Shown: positions 18,022 through 27,292 of the stretch, in pieces
Layout of the letters: each line of letters opens with the position of its first letter
Numbering within the stretch: the stretch's first letter is position 1
NCBI RefSeq assembly: GCF_030866745.1
Contig: NZ_CP133016.1
Span: 1,846,001 to 1,910,000, forward strand
Source of the DNA: Sphingomonas flavescens
Lineage (GTDB): Bacteria > Pseudomonadota > Alphaproteobacteria > Sphingomonadales > Sphingomonadaceae
DNA length: 64,000 nucleotides
Direction: 5' to 3'
Notes under the pieces: generated by a model
Databases searched by the model: none
Told to the model about the DNA's origin: nothing
What the model saw: the letters and a program-made list of their open reading frames with translations, nothing else
Translations under genes and position numbers: made by a program

Positions 18022-18761
18022 CTATGGCGTTCCATGCGCATGATGCGGACGTTCTTTCGTTCGTCCGGGGTGATCTTACCGTCGTGATTGGCGTCGGCGC
18101 GATCGAAATGCGCGAAGGCCGCCGCCTGCGCTTCGGCAAGCGAGACCCGGCCGTCATGGTTGGTGTCGGCCATGTCGAACATCTTCCCGCCGAAGCCCAT
18201 GCCGCCCATGTGCATCATGCGCATCTTCATGCCGCCGTGGCCCGGCATTTCAGGCATCGCGCCAGGCGCCATGGGACCCTTGCCGTCGCGCATGACGATC
18301 ACGCGCTGCTCGCGGATTTCGGGACGGCCGGCCATGAATTCCTGACGGCTGATGCTGCCGTCGCGGTTGGTGTCGAGCCGGTCGAAGGCGGCGCCGCGAT
18401 CGCCCCGGCCCATGCCCCGCTGGGCCATGCGCTTTTTCATCTCCGGGCCCATGGCCATCATCTTCTGATGCGTGGCCTGAATTTCCTCTCGCGTTAGATA
18501 GCCGTCATGGTTCGCGTCGAGATGCGCGAACATCCGCGCGACATGCTCGCTAACCTCCGCGCGGGTCATCGGCTTGTTCATCATGATCATGACGTTCGGC
18601 TGTCCCCGCCGCACCATCGGCGCCTGGGGTGCGCGCGGAGCCATCGGCGGCGCGACGGTCGTGCCCTGCGCGACCCCTGGCGGCGGAGCGACCTGAGCGA
18701 CAGCCGGTGCGACTGCGACGACCATGACGGCGACTGCGCTGCCCATCAAAAGCTTGTTCAT
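18018..18761 (-). CDS. Exported EF-hand protein with Met/His-rich linker
   Basis: A 247-residue protein from ATG 18761 with a signal peptide (MNKLLMGSAVAVMVVAVAPAVAQ less its tail). Four canonical DxNxDG EF-hand loops are visible: DANHDGYLTREE, DTNRDGSISRQE, DTNHDGRVSLAE and DANHDGKITPDE, so calcium binding in the periplasm is likely. Between loops two and three lies a segment very rich in Met, His and Gly (about residues 158-190, including GHGGMKMRMMHMGGMGFGG), a composition seen in copper/silver-handling proteins. No kinase or efflux gene is adjacent. The start is placed at the signal peptide, not at an upstream in-frame ATG (18803). Confidence 0.84.
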   Translation of the reverse strand: MNKLLMGSAVAVMVVAVAPAVAQVAPPPGVAQGTTVAPPMAPRAPQAPMVRRGQPNVMIMMNKPMTRAEVSEHVARMFAHLDANHDGYLTREEIQATHQKMMAMGPEMKKRMAQRGMGRGDRGAAFDRLDTNRDGSISRQEFMAGRPEIREQRVIVMRDGKGPMAPGAMPEMPGHGGMKMRMMHMGGMGFGGKMFDMADTNHDGRVSLAEAQAAAFAHFDRADANHDGKITPDERKNVRIMRMERHS

Positions 18762-18838
18762 GGATGCCTCCTCCACTGATCTTGAGGAATGGCTAACCCT
18801 CACAAGCTTTCTGCAATTTGAACGAGGGCGAAACGACT

Positions 18839-20395
18839 TCAGCGCTTGCCGTAGGGGCGCACCGAGATGTCATTCCACTTCTGCTCGATACCCGGTCTGC
18901 GCACCGCCGCCAGAGCGTGCGGCAGATCGCTCGACGGATCGAAGACGCCGCTTTGCCGCGAGACGAGCCAGATCGTCGCAATTTTTTGCACCGCAGGATC
19001 ATGGACAACGGCGTTGGCCTGTTTGGCGGTCAGTGAGACGACCGCCGGCGAACCCGCCCGGATCGGGCCCCTGAACCCGTTGGCGGGATAGTCGCCGGGC
19101 AGGCCGCGTATCGGCAGCCGGCTTCCTGCTTCGAGCAAGGGCAGCGCGCTGTCATTGGGGTATACCCACACCTGGTCACCTGGGCGGACATGAGTTCGAA
19201 GATAGGCGCTCACCTCATCCCATGGCTCGGTTGACGGCCGAAGCGCGACTTGGACTGCGGCCGGCATGATCGTGATAACCAATGCCGCGCCGAGCACTAA
19301 CCGCTCGCGCGATGAAGGGACGCGCGCGAGTGCGCCCGCAATCGCCAGGTAGGCGGGGATCAGCGTGGGCGTCAGCGTGCGTGGCAAAAACACCGGCATC
19401 GCCAGCATCGATATGGCGATGGCCAGCAGTGGCGGCCCCCACCACAGCAATAGGATTGCGCGGTCCGCAGTCCAGCCGGTTTGCTCGACCGCCCGCTGAA
19501 ACGCGCGCTTGGCAAGCAGGACGATGGTCAGCGCGGTGACCGCGGAACTGATTGTCAGAACCTCGACTGGGATTGTGTACAGGCCCAGCAATTGCAGCAT
19601 CATGCTTGGTTGCCAGCTGAGCCAGCCGCTGCCCCAGTCGCCGGCGCGCTGCGCCATCATCAAAAGGCAAGGAACGTACAGCGCGACGATTAACGCAGCC
19701 GCACCGGCGCCGAGCAAAAAACGTCGGCGGTCGAGACCGTTTACTAACGCCGGCGCCAACGCGACCGCGAGGCATGCGGCGTACAGGAGACCGAGACCGT
19801 GCGCCCATAGTCCCAGTTCGGCGCCGACAATCAGTGCGAGCCAGGACGTCGCCGTGCCGGGGCCTTCGCAAAATTCCCGAGTCAGGCGAAGGACGCCGAG
19901 GGTGGCAGTCGCATAGGCCAGGATGAGGAGTGGATAGGGACGAGCCTCTGCGCCCATCAGCACCAGCATTGGCGATGCCGCTGTCAGGCACATGGCGATG
20001 CCCGAGCGCAGCAATGGCCGGCCCGATGGGTTCTGCCGCTCGAGTTCGTTGCTTGCAGCAGCAACGATCGGGATCGTCACCAGCGTGAACAGCATCGACA
20101 ACGAACGCAGGGCCATGCCGCCATCGCCGGCCAAGGCGCGCCACAGTTTTAGGATCGAATAATAAAATGGCGGGTGTGGTTCGTACTTGGGAACTTCCGA
20201 CCAGAGGACAGTCCAGCTGCGTGATGAGAACCAGGCACTGTAGGCTTCGTCCAGCCAAAGCGGGCGGCCGATGGCGCCCAACATCCGCAAGCCAAGCGCC
20301 AGCAACGTGAGGGCAGCAGCGACCTGCCATGTTGAAAAGCGCACACCGTCGGATTTCGTCGGGGCAGTCAGGGTAATTGATGACACGGCGTCCAT
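18839..20395 (-). CDS. GT39/PMT-like membrane glycosyltransferase
   Basis: A 518-residue GT-C-fold protein with about ten to twelve membrane helices. The first periplasmic loop has LWLDEAYSAW and EPHPPFYYSILK, the D-E and HPP landmarks of the ArnT/PMT superfamily that transfers sugars from polyprenyl-phosphate donors. The C-terminal part (after about residue 400) is a soluble periplasmic domain with YLRTHVRPGDQVWVYP. It faces away from the GT2/GT-C genes next to it but belongs to the same cell-envelope glycosylation cluster. Acceptor unknown. Confidence 0.82.
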   Translation of the reverse strand: MDAVSSITLTAPTKSDGVRFSTWQVAAALTLLALGLRMLGAIGRPLWLDEAYSAWFSSRSWTVLWSEVPKYEPHPPFYYSILKLWRALAGDGGMALRSLSMLFTLVTIPIVAAASNELERQNPSGRPLLRSGIAMCLTAASPMLVLMGAEARPYPLLILAYATATLGVLRLTREFCEGPGTATSWLALIVGAELGLWAHGLGLLYAACLAVALAPALVNGLDRRRFLLGAGAAALIVALYVPCLLMMAQRAGDWGSGWLSWQPSMMLQLLGLYTIPVEVLTISSAVTALTIVLLAKRAFQRAVEQTGWTADRAILLLWWGPPLLAIAISMLAMPVFLPRTLTPTLIPAYLAIAGALARVPSSRERLVLGAALVITIMPAAVQVALRPSTEPWDEVSAYLRTHVRPGDQVWVYPNDSALPLLEAGSRLPIRGLPGDYPANGFRGPIRAGSPAVVSLTAKQANAVVHDPAVQKIATIWLVSRQSGVFDPSSDLPHALAAVRRPGIEQKWNDISVRPYGKR

Positions 20396-20511
20396 GTTGT
20401 GCCGGTCGTAGGGCGAAGATGGTTAATAGCTTGTAATTCGACGCGCCCCAGATGGACAATTGAGCAAGCCCCGCTAGGACGCCGCGAGCGTTTCATGGCG
20501 GGCATGTGAAC

Positions 20512-22065
20512 ATGGGGGCTTCGGCCGCTCAGGAAATCGAAACGGCCGAGACGGCGCGCCCGTGGTGGGAGCGCCGCTGGTTCCTCGCGCTTGTCGTCCT
20601 GTCGACCGCGATCCCGCTGCTCTATCCGCCGATACCGCCCCTGGTCGATCTGTTCGGCCACATGGGCCGCTATCGGGTCGAACTCGACCTCGCCACCTCG
20701 CCATATCTGCAGCGCTATTACGACTACCATTGGGCTGCGATCGGCAATCTTGGCGTCGATCTGCTTATCATCCCGCTCGGCAAGCTGATCGGCCTGGAAC
20801 CGGCCATCAAGCTGATCGTGCTGGCGATCCCTCCGATGACCGCTGCAGGATTCCTGTGGTGCGCGCGTGAGGTGCACGGCCGCGAGCCGCCGACCGCCTT
20901 CTTCGCGCTACCCTTTATCTACGGTTACCCGTTCTTATTCGGCTTCGTGAATTTCACCTTGTCGGTGGCGCTGGCCTTTCTCGCGTTCGGTCTCTGGTTG
21001 CGGCTGGGACGGCTGGACAAGACGGTGCTGCGTGGCTGGCTGTTCGCGCCAATCTCGCTGATCATTTTCTTCTGCCACACCTATGGTTGGGGCCTCCTCG
21101 GGCTCATGTGCTTTTCGGCCGACGCGGTACGCATCCATGACCGAGGACGGACGTGGTGGCGCGCCGGGATCGAAGCCGCGCTGCACTGCTCGGTGATGGC
21201 CCTGCCGCTCGCAGTGATGCTGCTGTGGCGCAGCGAAGCGCACGGCGGGCAAACCATCGACTGGTTCAATTGGAAGATCAAATGGCGATGGATCTATGCC
21301 GCGCTGCGAGATCGCTGGAAATGGTTCGATATCGGCTCGCTGGTCGTGCCGCTGCTGGTGTTTCTGTACGCGATCTTCAGCCGCAAGCTGACGCTGTCGC
21401 GCAACCTGGCCTTCTCCGCCATCGTGCTGGCGATCGCGTTTGCCGCAGTGCCGCGCATCGTTTTCGGTTCGGCCTACGCCGACATGCGGCTTGTTCCGTA
21501 CCTGATGGCGGTGATGATCCTCGCCATTCGTTTTCCCGGCGCCCCCGACCGGACGACGGCCCAGGTGCTGGCCGTGCTAGGACTGTTGTTCTTCGCCACG
21601 CGGACGGTGGCAAATACGGTAAGCCTCGCCTGGGCGGCTAACGATCAAACAGCGAAATTGCGCGCGATCGACCTGATGCCGCGGGGCGCGCGCGTCATCA
21701 GCCTGGTCGGGATGACCTGCGCCGAATATTGGCCTCCACTGCGTAATGGTCACCTTGGGGCGATGGTCATCGTCCGGAAGGACGGTTTCTCGAACGACCA
21801 GTGGCTGCTCGAGGGCGTCAACCTGCTCGACCTCAAGTATCGACGCGCCGGCTACTTCGCCGCCGATCCGTCGCAGCTGGTGCGGCCCAACAATTGCCGC
21901 GACAATCTTCATCGGCAGGTGAATGAGTCTCTGCGCAACCTGCCGCGCGACGATTTCGACTATGTCTGGCTGATCGATGCGCCGGCGTACGACCCGGCGA
22001 CAGTGTCCGATATGCGGTTGGTCTGGCGCGGGCCGGGGACTGTGCTCTACAAAACGCACCAATGA
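20512..22065 (+). CDS. Polytopic membrane protein, probable GT-C-type
   Basis: A 517-residue inner-membrane protein with about eleven helices and a C-terminal periplasmic domain from about residue 375. It has no named motif that I recognise; the first loop contains YPPIPPLVDLFGHMGRY and FYDYHW-like sequence, and the arrangement (helical body, then soluble tail) is that of GT-C glycosyltransferases acting with polyprenyl-phosphate sugars. ATG 20512 has GGCGGG nine bases upstream; GTG 20506 is in frame. The stop overlaps the ATG of the GT2 gene (ATGA, 22062-22065), so the GT2 product may supply its lipid-linked sugar. Confidence 0.78.
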   Translation: MGASAAQEIETAETARPWWERRWFLALVVLSTAIPLLYPPIPPLVDLFGHMGRYRVELDLATSPYLQRYYDYHWAAIGNLGVDLLIIPLGKLIGLEPAIKLIVLAIPPMTAAGFLWCAREVHGREPPTAFFALPFIYGYPFLFGFVNFTLSVALAFLAFGLWLRLGRLDKTVLRGWLFAPISLIIFFCHTYGWGLLGLMCFSADAVRIHDRGRTWWRAGIEAALHCSVMALPLAVMLLWRSEAHGGQTIDWFNWKIKWRWIYAALRDRWKWFDIGSLVVPLLVFLYAIFSRKLTLSRNLAFSAIVLAIAFAAVPRIVFGSAYADMRLVPYLMAVMILAIRFPGAPDRTTAQVLAVLGLLFFATRTVANTVSLAWAANDQTAKLRAIDLMPRGARVISLVGMTCAEYWPPLRNGHLGAMVIVRKDGFSNDQWLLEGVNLLDLKYRRAGYFAADPSQLVRPNNCRDNLHRQVNESLRNLPRDDFDYVWLIDAPAYDPATVSDMRLVWRGPGTVLYKTHQ

Positions 22066-23087
22066 CCGCGCTGTCGATCGTCGTTCCCTGCTTCAATGAG
22101 GAAGCATGCCTGCCCGAGCTGCATCAGCGGCTAAGCGCGGCGGCGCGGATCGCGGTTGGCGATGATCACGAGATCGTTCTCATCAATGACGGTTCGCGCG
22201 ATGGCAGCTGGGCAGCGATGGAACAGCTTGCGGCGAGCGACCCGCACGTCGTGGCGATCAACCTTTCACGGAACCATGGGCACCAGCTGGCACTGACAGC
22301 TGGGCTCGACCTGTGCTGTGGCGATGCAATCCTCATCATCGACGCCGACCTTCAGGATCCACCGGAACTGCTGTCGCCGATGCTGAAAACCATGCGCGAG
22401 CAGGATGCCGACGTCGTCTATGGCGTGCGCAAGAGCCGCGCCGGCGAGACCGCGTTCAAGCGCGCGACGGCGCACGGCTTCTATCGCCTGCTGTCGCGCG
22501 CCACCGAGGTCGATATCCCGCTCGACGCGGGCGACTTCCGGCTGATGAGCCGCCGTGCGCTCGATGCCTTGCTAGCGATGCCGGAACAGGCGCGATTCAT
22601 CCGCGGGATGGTCGCGTGGATCGGTTTCCGGCAGGTCCCATTCGCTTACGACCGGCAGGAACGCTTTGCGGGCGAGACCAAATATCCGCTGAGCAAAATG
22701 GTGCGTTTCGCGCTCGACGCACTGACAGGATTTTCGTCCGCGCCGCTGAAGCTGGCCAGCCATGCCGGTCTTGTGCTGTCCTTCGGGTCGGTGCTTCTGG
22801 TCCTGTATATCGCGTACGCGTGGATGTCCGGGCAGAGCATCCAGGGTTGGACCTCGCTGATGCTCATCGTCGTCGTGCTCGGCGCGATTCAGATGTTCGT
22901 TCTGGCGCTGATGGGCGAATATATCGGCCGCCTCTACAATGAGGCGAAGCAGCGGCCGCTGTACATCGTGCAGGAGATCGCCGGCGGCGACCGGATCGCG
23001 CGCAGCGATGCCCGGCTCGGCTACCTCGCCGAAGCGACGGCGAACAGCGACAGGCCGGGCGGCAAGGGCAGGCGCCCGACCGCGTAG
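22062..23087 (+). CDS. GtrB/DPM1-like GT2 glycosyltransferase
   Basis: A 341-residue enzyme that should load a sugar onto undecaprenyl phosphate at the cytoplasmic face. It has VPCFNEE at the N-terminus, the metal/nucleotide motif DADLQDPPE, GVRKSRxGE, and two C-terminal membrane helices (about residues 240-260 and 270-300) ending with GEYIGRLYNE, the layout of GtrB, ArnC and DPM1 relatives. Translationally coupled to the upstream membrane protein. Its last 67 bases overlap the end of the convergent methyltransferase gene. Confidence 0.92.
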   Translation: MTALSIVVPCFNEEACLPELHQRLSAAARIAVGDDHEIVLINDGSRDGSWAAMEQLAASDPHVVAINLSRNHGHQLALTAGLDLCCGDAILIIDADLQDPPELLSPMLKTMREQDADVVYGVRKSRAGETAFKRATAHGFYRLLSRATEVDIPLDAGDFRLMSRRALDALLAMPEQARFIRGMVAWIGFRQVPFAYDRQERFAGETKYPLSKMVRFALDALTGFSSAPLKLASHAGLVLSFGSVLLVLYIAYAWMSGQSIQGWTSLMLIVVVLGAIQMFVLALMGEYIGRLYNEAKQRPLYIVQEIAGGDRIARSDARLGYLAEATANSDRPGGKGRRPTA

Positions 23088-23749
23088 CGCTCGGCTTCGA
23101 ATACCTTCTCCAGGACGGCGTTGAGCGGCTTGGGCGGCAAAGTGACGTCACCGCTGTCTTTGCGCCGCAACTTCGACGCGGTCCGCTCGGCGACGGCCAG
23201 CGGGAACAGCAGGCTGTTGAAATAACCGAGGCGGTCGATCTGAAGCGGTGAACCGTCAAACAATTGGCGCAGCGAGCGCTTGGAGTAGCGGCGCTTGTGA
23301 TGATTGACGACATCGTGCGCCGTCCACATCCACTGGTGCGCGGGCACAGTCATGATGAATTTGCCGCCGGGCTTCAGCTTGGTCGCGATCGAGGCCAGCG
23401 CCGCGACATCGTCCTCGATGTGCTCGATCACATCGAACGCCCCGACCAGATCGTAATGACGATCTGCGACGCCGTTTAGCTCCGGCAACGGCGAACTCAT
23501 GATTTCACGGCCGAGCCGCTGCGCAGACATTTCGCGCGCTTCGTCGTCGAGCTCCAGACCGTCGACATGGCCAAAGCCAGCTAGCATCGAAAGATTATGG
23601 CCAGTGCCGCAGCCGAGTTCCAAGATGCGCGCATCGGGACCGGGGCGGACCTCGCGGCGGATCAGGTCGGCGATGATCCGGCGGCGCGCGCGGTACCACC
23701 AGTGCCGCTCGTCGAGCTCGGCCATTTGCTGATAGACGACGCGTTCCAT
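23021..23749 (-). CDS. Class I SAM-dependent methyltransferase
   Basis: A 242-residue methyltransferase with motif I ILELGCGTGHNL, DGLELDDEA, AFDVIEHIEDD and a YFNSLLFP segment. This subtype (N-terminal HWWYRARR) is common in sugar-polymer and lipid-linked glycan loci. It lies directly downstream of gtrA with no bases between the two genes, so the pair is co-transcribed. The convergent overlap with the GT2 gene covers its last 67 bases. Substrate unknown. Confidence 0.88.
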   Translation of the reverse strand: MERVVYQQMAELDERHWWYRARRRIIADLIRREVRPGPDARILELGCGTGHNLSMLAGFGHVDGLELDDEAREMSAQRLGREIMSSPLPELNGVADRHYDLVGAFDVIEHIEDDVAALASIATKLKPGGKFIMTVPAHQWMWTAHDVVNHHKRRYSKRSLRQLFDGSPLQIDRLGYFNSLLFPLAVAERTASKLRRKDSGDVTLPPKPLNAVLEKVFEAERYAVGRLPLPPGLSLFAVASAR

Positions 23750-24151
23750 TTAGCGGAACACCAGCTGGCGGTTCAGCGCAAAGGTCGCGAGCGGCGTGAC
23801 GAAGATCGCGGGGACGAGCGGCCACCAGGTCGGCCCGTGCATCGGACCGGTCAGGACCCAGGTGAAAATCTCGTTCAGGACGAAACCCGAGCTCTGCACC
23901 AGCAGGAACTTGATCTTCAGCCGGTGGTCTTCCTGCGCGCCGTGGCCGCGGAAACTCCACCGGCTATGCGCGACGAAGCCAAGGCTGACCGAAACGAGGA
24001 AGGCGATGACCACCGCCACGACGGGCGGCATCACGTAGGTCGCCAGCACCCAGTAGATGACCGAATAGACACCCGCGAGTGAGAAGCCGACCACGGCAAA
24101 CCGCATAAGCTGACCGACGGTTTCATGTTGAAGGTTTAATCTGGAAGCCAT
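23750..24151 (-). CDS. GtrA family membrane protein
   Basis: A 133-residue protein with four membrane helices: QLMRFAVVGFSLAGVYSVIYW, VAVVIAFLVSVSLGF, the third around LLVQSSGFVLNEIF, and the last before FALNRQLVFR. The closing N-R-xx-VF is a family hallmark. GtrA proteins are thought to flip or scaffold undecaprenyl-phosphate-linked sugars for glycosylation of O antigen or teichoic acids. Here it sits beside a GtrB-like enzyme and two GT-C proteins, which fits a three-component Gtr-like system. Confidence 0.9.
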   Translation of the reverse strand: MASRLNLQHETVGQLMRFAVVGFSLAGVYSVIYWVLATYVMPPVVAVVIAFLVSVSLGFVAHSRWSFRGHGAQEDHRLKIKFLLVQSSGFVLNEIFTWVLTGPMHGPTWWPLVPAIFVTPLATFALNRQLVFR

Positions 24152-24164
24152 GCCCCGGCTGCTT

Positions 24165-24184
24165 GCCGTTTAGAATCAGACGGC
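24165..24184. promoter_or_regulatory. Inverted repeat between gtrA and the STT3-like gene
   Basis: GCCGT-10 bases-ACGGC lies in the 46-bp divergent gap. Half-sites of five bases one helical turn plus apart could bind a dimer. Weak evidence. Confidence 0.2.
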
Positions 24185-24197
24185 TAGAGCGCGAAAC

Positions 24198-25997
24198 ATG
24201 GAGCAAAGCAAGGCGGGGGATTGGGAGGCGCGCGCCCTCGATTGGCTGGGTCGCAACTGGAAGCTCGTTACCTTCCTGGTCTGGCTGGGCTTTTCCATTT
24301 GGTTCATCGCCGACAAGTGGCAGCAGATCCGCTGGTTCGGGCTTGGCGACACCGACGATAACATGCGGATCATGCAGGTCCGGGCCTGGATGCATGGGCA
24401 GGGCTGGTATGACCTTCGTAACTACCGGCTGAACCCGCCGTTCGGCGCGAACATCCACTGGTCGCGACTGGTCGATCTGCCCATTGCCGGACTTATTTTT
24501 GGCCTGAGGCCGTTCCTTGGCGGCGCCGGCGCGGAGCGCTGGGCGGTCGCGATCGCCCCGCTGCTACCCTATCTGGTCCTGTTGTTTGCGCTGGCGCTGA
24601 CCGCGCGGCGATTGCTCGGCCACACCGCCTATCTCATCGCTTTCCTGGCCCTGTTTTTCGCCGGGTCGACCAACGGCATGTTCATGCCCGAGCGGATCGA
24701 TCACCATGGCTGGCAGCTTGCGCTGCTCGCGATCAGTATCGCCGGGATTGCCGATCCGAAGAAGGTCCGAGGGGGTTTCACGCTTGGGCTCTCCAGCGCG
24801 CTTTCATTGGCGATCGGGCTTGAGATGATCATCTATCTTGCGCTCGCTGGCGTGGCGATGGTGCTGTTCTGGGTCGACGACCGCGAGGAGCGCGCTCGGC
24901 TACTCGCTTATGCGGTATCGCTGAGCGGCGCGACGGCCCTCGGCTTCCTGGTGTTCGCGTCCAACGACAATTGGGGCGCCGTCTGCGACGCCTTGTCGCC
25001 GGTTTGGCTGTCCGATGCGCTAGTCGGCGGTGCACTGATGTTCGGACTGGCTTGGCTGTCCCCGCTCGATTGGAAGCGTCGATTGCTGCTCGCGATCGGT
25101 GCCGGTGCCGCTATCGCCGGCTGGCACGCCTTGATGTTCCCGCACTGCCTCCAGCGGCTTGAGGGCGTGTCACCCGAGGTCGAGCAGCTTTGGCTTAGTC
25201 ACGTGAAGGAGGCGAGACCGATCTACCGTCACGGCTGGCGCATCGCGACGTTGATTCTCGCCTTGCCCATCACTGGACTGATCGGCTGGGGTTTGACCAT
25301 TTGGATGCGGCGCTCTGACCGAGAGCTTTTGCGGCGCGTGATCGGCGCCGCAGTTCCCGGTCTCGCCGCCACCGCGCTGCTGCTTTGGCAGACGCGCACA
25401 GGCCCCGCCTCGCAAATGATGGCCGTCGTCGGCGCCGCGGCCTTCGCCTGGTTCCTGCTGCCTCGTGCGTGGCACAGCAGTAGCCCGATTACCCGAGTCT
25501 TGGGCGGCGCGCTGGTCGTGATCTGCGCCGCCGGTGCCATCGTCCCGATGGTCGTCGGTTATATACCGGAGGCCAAGGCGAGTGCGCGAGACAAGGCCAT
25601 TGGCAAGGCCAACCGTCTGTGCGGATCGATGTGGGGCCTGCGCCCGATCGCGCTGCAGCCAAAAGGCCGCGTGTTCACCTTCATCGACCTCAGTCCCCGG
25701 CTCATCACGGTCACGCATCACGATGCCGTGGCTGGTCCCTACCACCGCAACGGCCAGCAGATCGCGGACGTGATGAACTTCTGGCGCGGGCCTGAGGCCC
25801 AGGCCCACCGCATCGTCCAGAAGTACAGGTCGGACTATGTGCTAAGCTGCCCGAACAGCTCGACGACGACGATCTTCGCGGCAGAAGCGCCAAAGGGATT
25901 TTACGTCCAGCTTCAGCAGGGCAAGCTCCCGGCGTGGCTGAAGCCCGTCCCGCTGCCAAAGGATTCGCCGTTCCGGATGTGGCGCGTGGTCGGCTGA
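24198..25997 (+). CDS. STT3/GT-C-like membrane protein
   Basis: A 599-residue protein with about twelve helices. The first periplasmic loop holds DTDDNMR (D51, D53, D54) followed by WMHGQGWYDLRNYRLNPPFG and HWSRLVDLP, closely resembling the first loop of STT3/PglB-type oligosaccharyltransferases and their bacterial relatives. A second landmark is ERIDHHGWQ (E165-Q173). The C-terminal soluble domain is short (about the last 130 residues) and I find no WWDYG motif, so peptide N-glycosylation is not supported. More likely a GT-C transferase of unknown acceptor. The stop abuts the convergent MarC stop (TGATCA at 25995-26000). Confidence 0.75.
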   Translation: MEQSKAGDWEARALDWLGRNWKLVTFLVWLGFSIWFIADKWQQIRWFGLGDTDDNMRIMQVRAWMHGQGWYDLRNYRLNPPFGANIHWSRLVDLPIAGLIFGLRPFLGGAGAERWAVAIAPLLPYLVLLFALALTARRLLGHTAYLIAFLALFFAGSTNGMFMPERIDHHGWQLALLAISIAGIADPKKVRGGFTLGLSSALSLAIGLEMIIYLALAGVAMVLFWVDDREERARLLAYAVSLSGATALGFLVFASNDNWGAVCDALSPVWLSDALVGGALMFGLAWLSPLDWKRRLLLAIGAGAAIAGWHALMFPHCLQRLEGVSPEVEQLWLSHVKEARPIYRHGWRIATLILALPITGLIGWGLTIWMRRSDRELLRRVIGAAVPGLAATALLLWQTRTGPASQMMAVVGAAAFAWFLLPRAWHSSSPITRVLGGALVVICAAGAIVPMVVGYIPEAKASARDKAIGKANRLCGSMWGLRPIALQPKGRVFTFIDLSPRLITVTHHDAVAGPYHRNGQQIADVMNFWRGPEAQAHRIVQKYRSDYVLSCPNSSTTTIFAAEAPKGFYVQLQQGKLPAWLKPVPLPKDSPFRMWRVVG

Positions 25998-26630
25998 TCA
26001 GCCGAGCACGTTCGGAAAGCTTTGCTTCAACCCATCGACGATGAACTGCGCTGCCAAGGCAGCCAGGATGACGCCGAGGATGCGCGTGATCATCGCCTCC
26101 AGCTTCTCGCCGATCAGTCGCATCAGCGGTCCCGCGGCGAGCAGAGTAAGCATCGTCATCAGCATCACGACGGTGATCGCGGCGAGGACAACGATGACGT
26201 GGGTCGGGGTTTCGGCCCGTGACACCCAAAGCATGGCGCTGGCGATCGAACCGGGCCCGGTGATCATCGGAATCGCCATCGGGAAGACACTGATGTCCTC
26301 CGCCTCGGGCGTGCCCTCGATTTCCTCGGCACGCTTTTCGCGCCGTTCGGTCCGCCGTTCGAACACCATGTCGAGCGCGATCATGAACAGCATGATGCCG
26401 CCGGCAATGCGAAAGCTGGCGAGGCTGATGCCGAGCGCATGGAGCATCGGCCGGCCGAGCAGCGCGAAGAACATCAGGATCGCCCAGGCGATCAGCACCG
26501 ACCGGACCGCCATCGCGCGGCGATGCGCCGGGGGCGTGCCACGCGTGAGGCTGGCGAAGATCGGCGCGCAACCCGGCGGGTCGATGATGACCAGAAAGGT
26601 CACCAGGGCCGATCCGAACAGTTCGATCAT
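25998..26630 (-). CDS. MarC family membrane protein
   Basis: A 210-residue protein with six helices in two similar halves: FLVIIDPPGCAPIFASLT in the first and PMAIPMITGPGSIASAM in the second are the family signatures. Between them is a charged loop (RRTERREKRAEEIEGTPEAED). MarC was once linked to multiple-antibiotic resistance in E. coli, later disproved; the true function is open. It starts a minus-strand operon end: its ATG lies 4 bases inside the preceding hypothetical gene. Confidence 0.9.
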   Translation of the reverse strand: MIELFGSALVTFLVIIDPPGCAPIFASLTRGTPPAHRRAMAVRSVLIAWAILMFFALLGRPMLHALGISLASFRIAGGIMLFMIALDMVFERRTERREKRAEEIEGTPEAEDISVFPMAIPMITGPGSIASAMLWVSRAETPTHVIVVLAAITVVMLMTMLTLLAAGPLMRLIGEKLEAMITRILGVILAALAAQFIVDGLKQSFPNVLG

Positions 26631-27292
26631 TTGGTGCGTGGGGCCGGAATCTCATCGGACAGCACTTGGGCATAGGAACGGCCGTTCCACTGGAAGACCC
26701 GGAGCTTGCGCGAGCCGTCCTTCTCGACCTTCCAATCCCAACCCACGCTTCGGTCCGCCGACTGGCCACGACCGCTGTCTTCAGGCGTCTGCCGCGCTTC
26801 GCGGTTCGTCAGTGGGGGCGGGGCAGAGATTGGCGCGCCGGGGGCCTTACGTGCGCAGTTCGCACGTTTAACCTCGACCTTCATGCCCGGTGTGCTGGTG
26901 CCCTCCGGATATTCGCCGCCACCGTCGTAGACCCAGCGCCATCCGCGGGGTGTCCGCTGCCAAACAGTGGTGAAGAAGCCGCCCAGCTTGTCGTCCTGCT
27001 TAAACCAGGGGCCGGTGTTCACGGCGGTGCGCCCATCGCAGGAAACGAAGCTGCGCGCTGGGCGCCAGGTGATGGCGTTGGGCGGGTCTTTCAGAGTCTT
27101 GAGGAAGGTGCTCGCCCAAACTGCCTGCGGCGTGAACATGACCGCATCCCGGTCCGCCCATTTGCGGAAGGCGCTCCACTGGCCGATCCGCTTCGCGTCG
27201 CGGGCGAAGGCATGTTCAGCGTCAACGGCGGTGACCACGCGAGCGGGCGCCGCCGGCGCCGTTGCGGTGGCAAGGAGGAACGCGATCATCAT
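26627..27292 (-). CDS. Exported hypothetical protein, NTF2/SnoaL-like
   Basis: A 221-residue protein with a short signal peptide (residues 1-18). Residues about 22-140 read like an NTF2/SnoaL-like (DUF4440) fold: [31 protein letters not shown], and later VNTGPW and [19 protein letters not shown]. The last 60 residues include a Pro-rich linker and a hydrophilic end. No catalytic residues can be named. Coupled to folD by an ATGA overlap (27289-27292) and to marC by another (26627-26630). Confidence 0.7.
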   Translation of the reverse strand: MMIAFLLATATAPAAPARVVTAVDAEHAFARDAKRIGQWSAFRKWADRDAVMFTPQAVWASTFLKTLKDPPNAITWRPARSFVSCDGRTAVNTGPWFKQDDKLGGFFTTVWQRTPRGWRWVYDGGGEYPEGTSTPGMKVEVKRANCARKAPGAPISAPPPLTNREARQTPEDSGRGQSADRSVGWDWKVEKDGSRKLRVFQWNGRSYAQVLSDEIPAPRTK

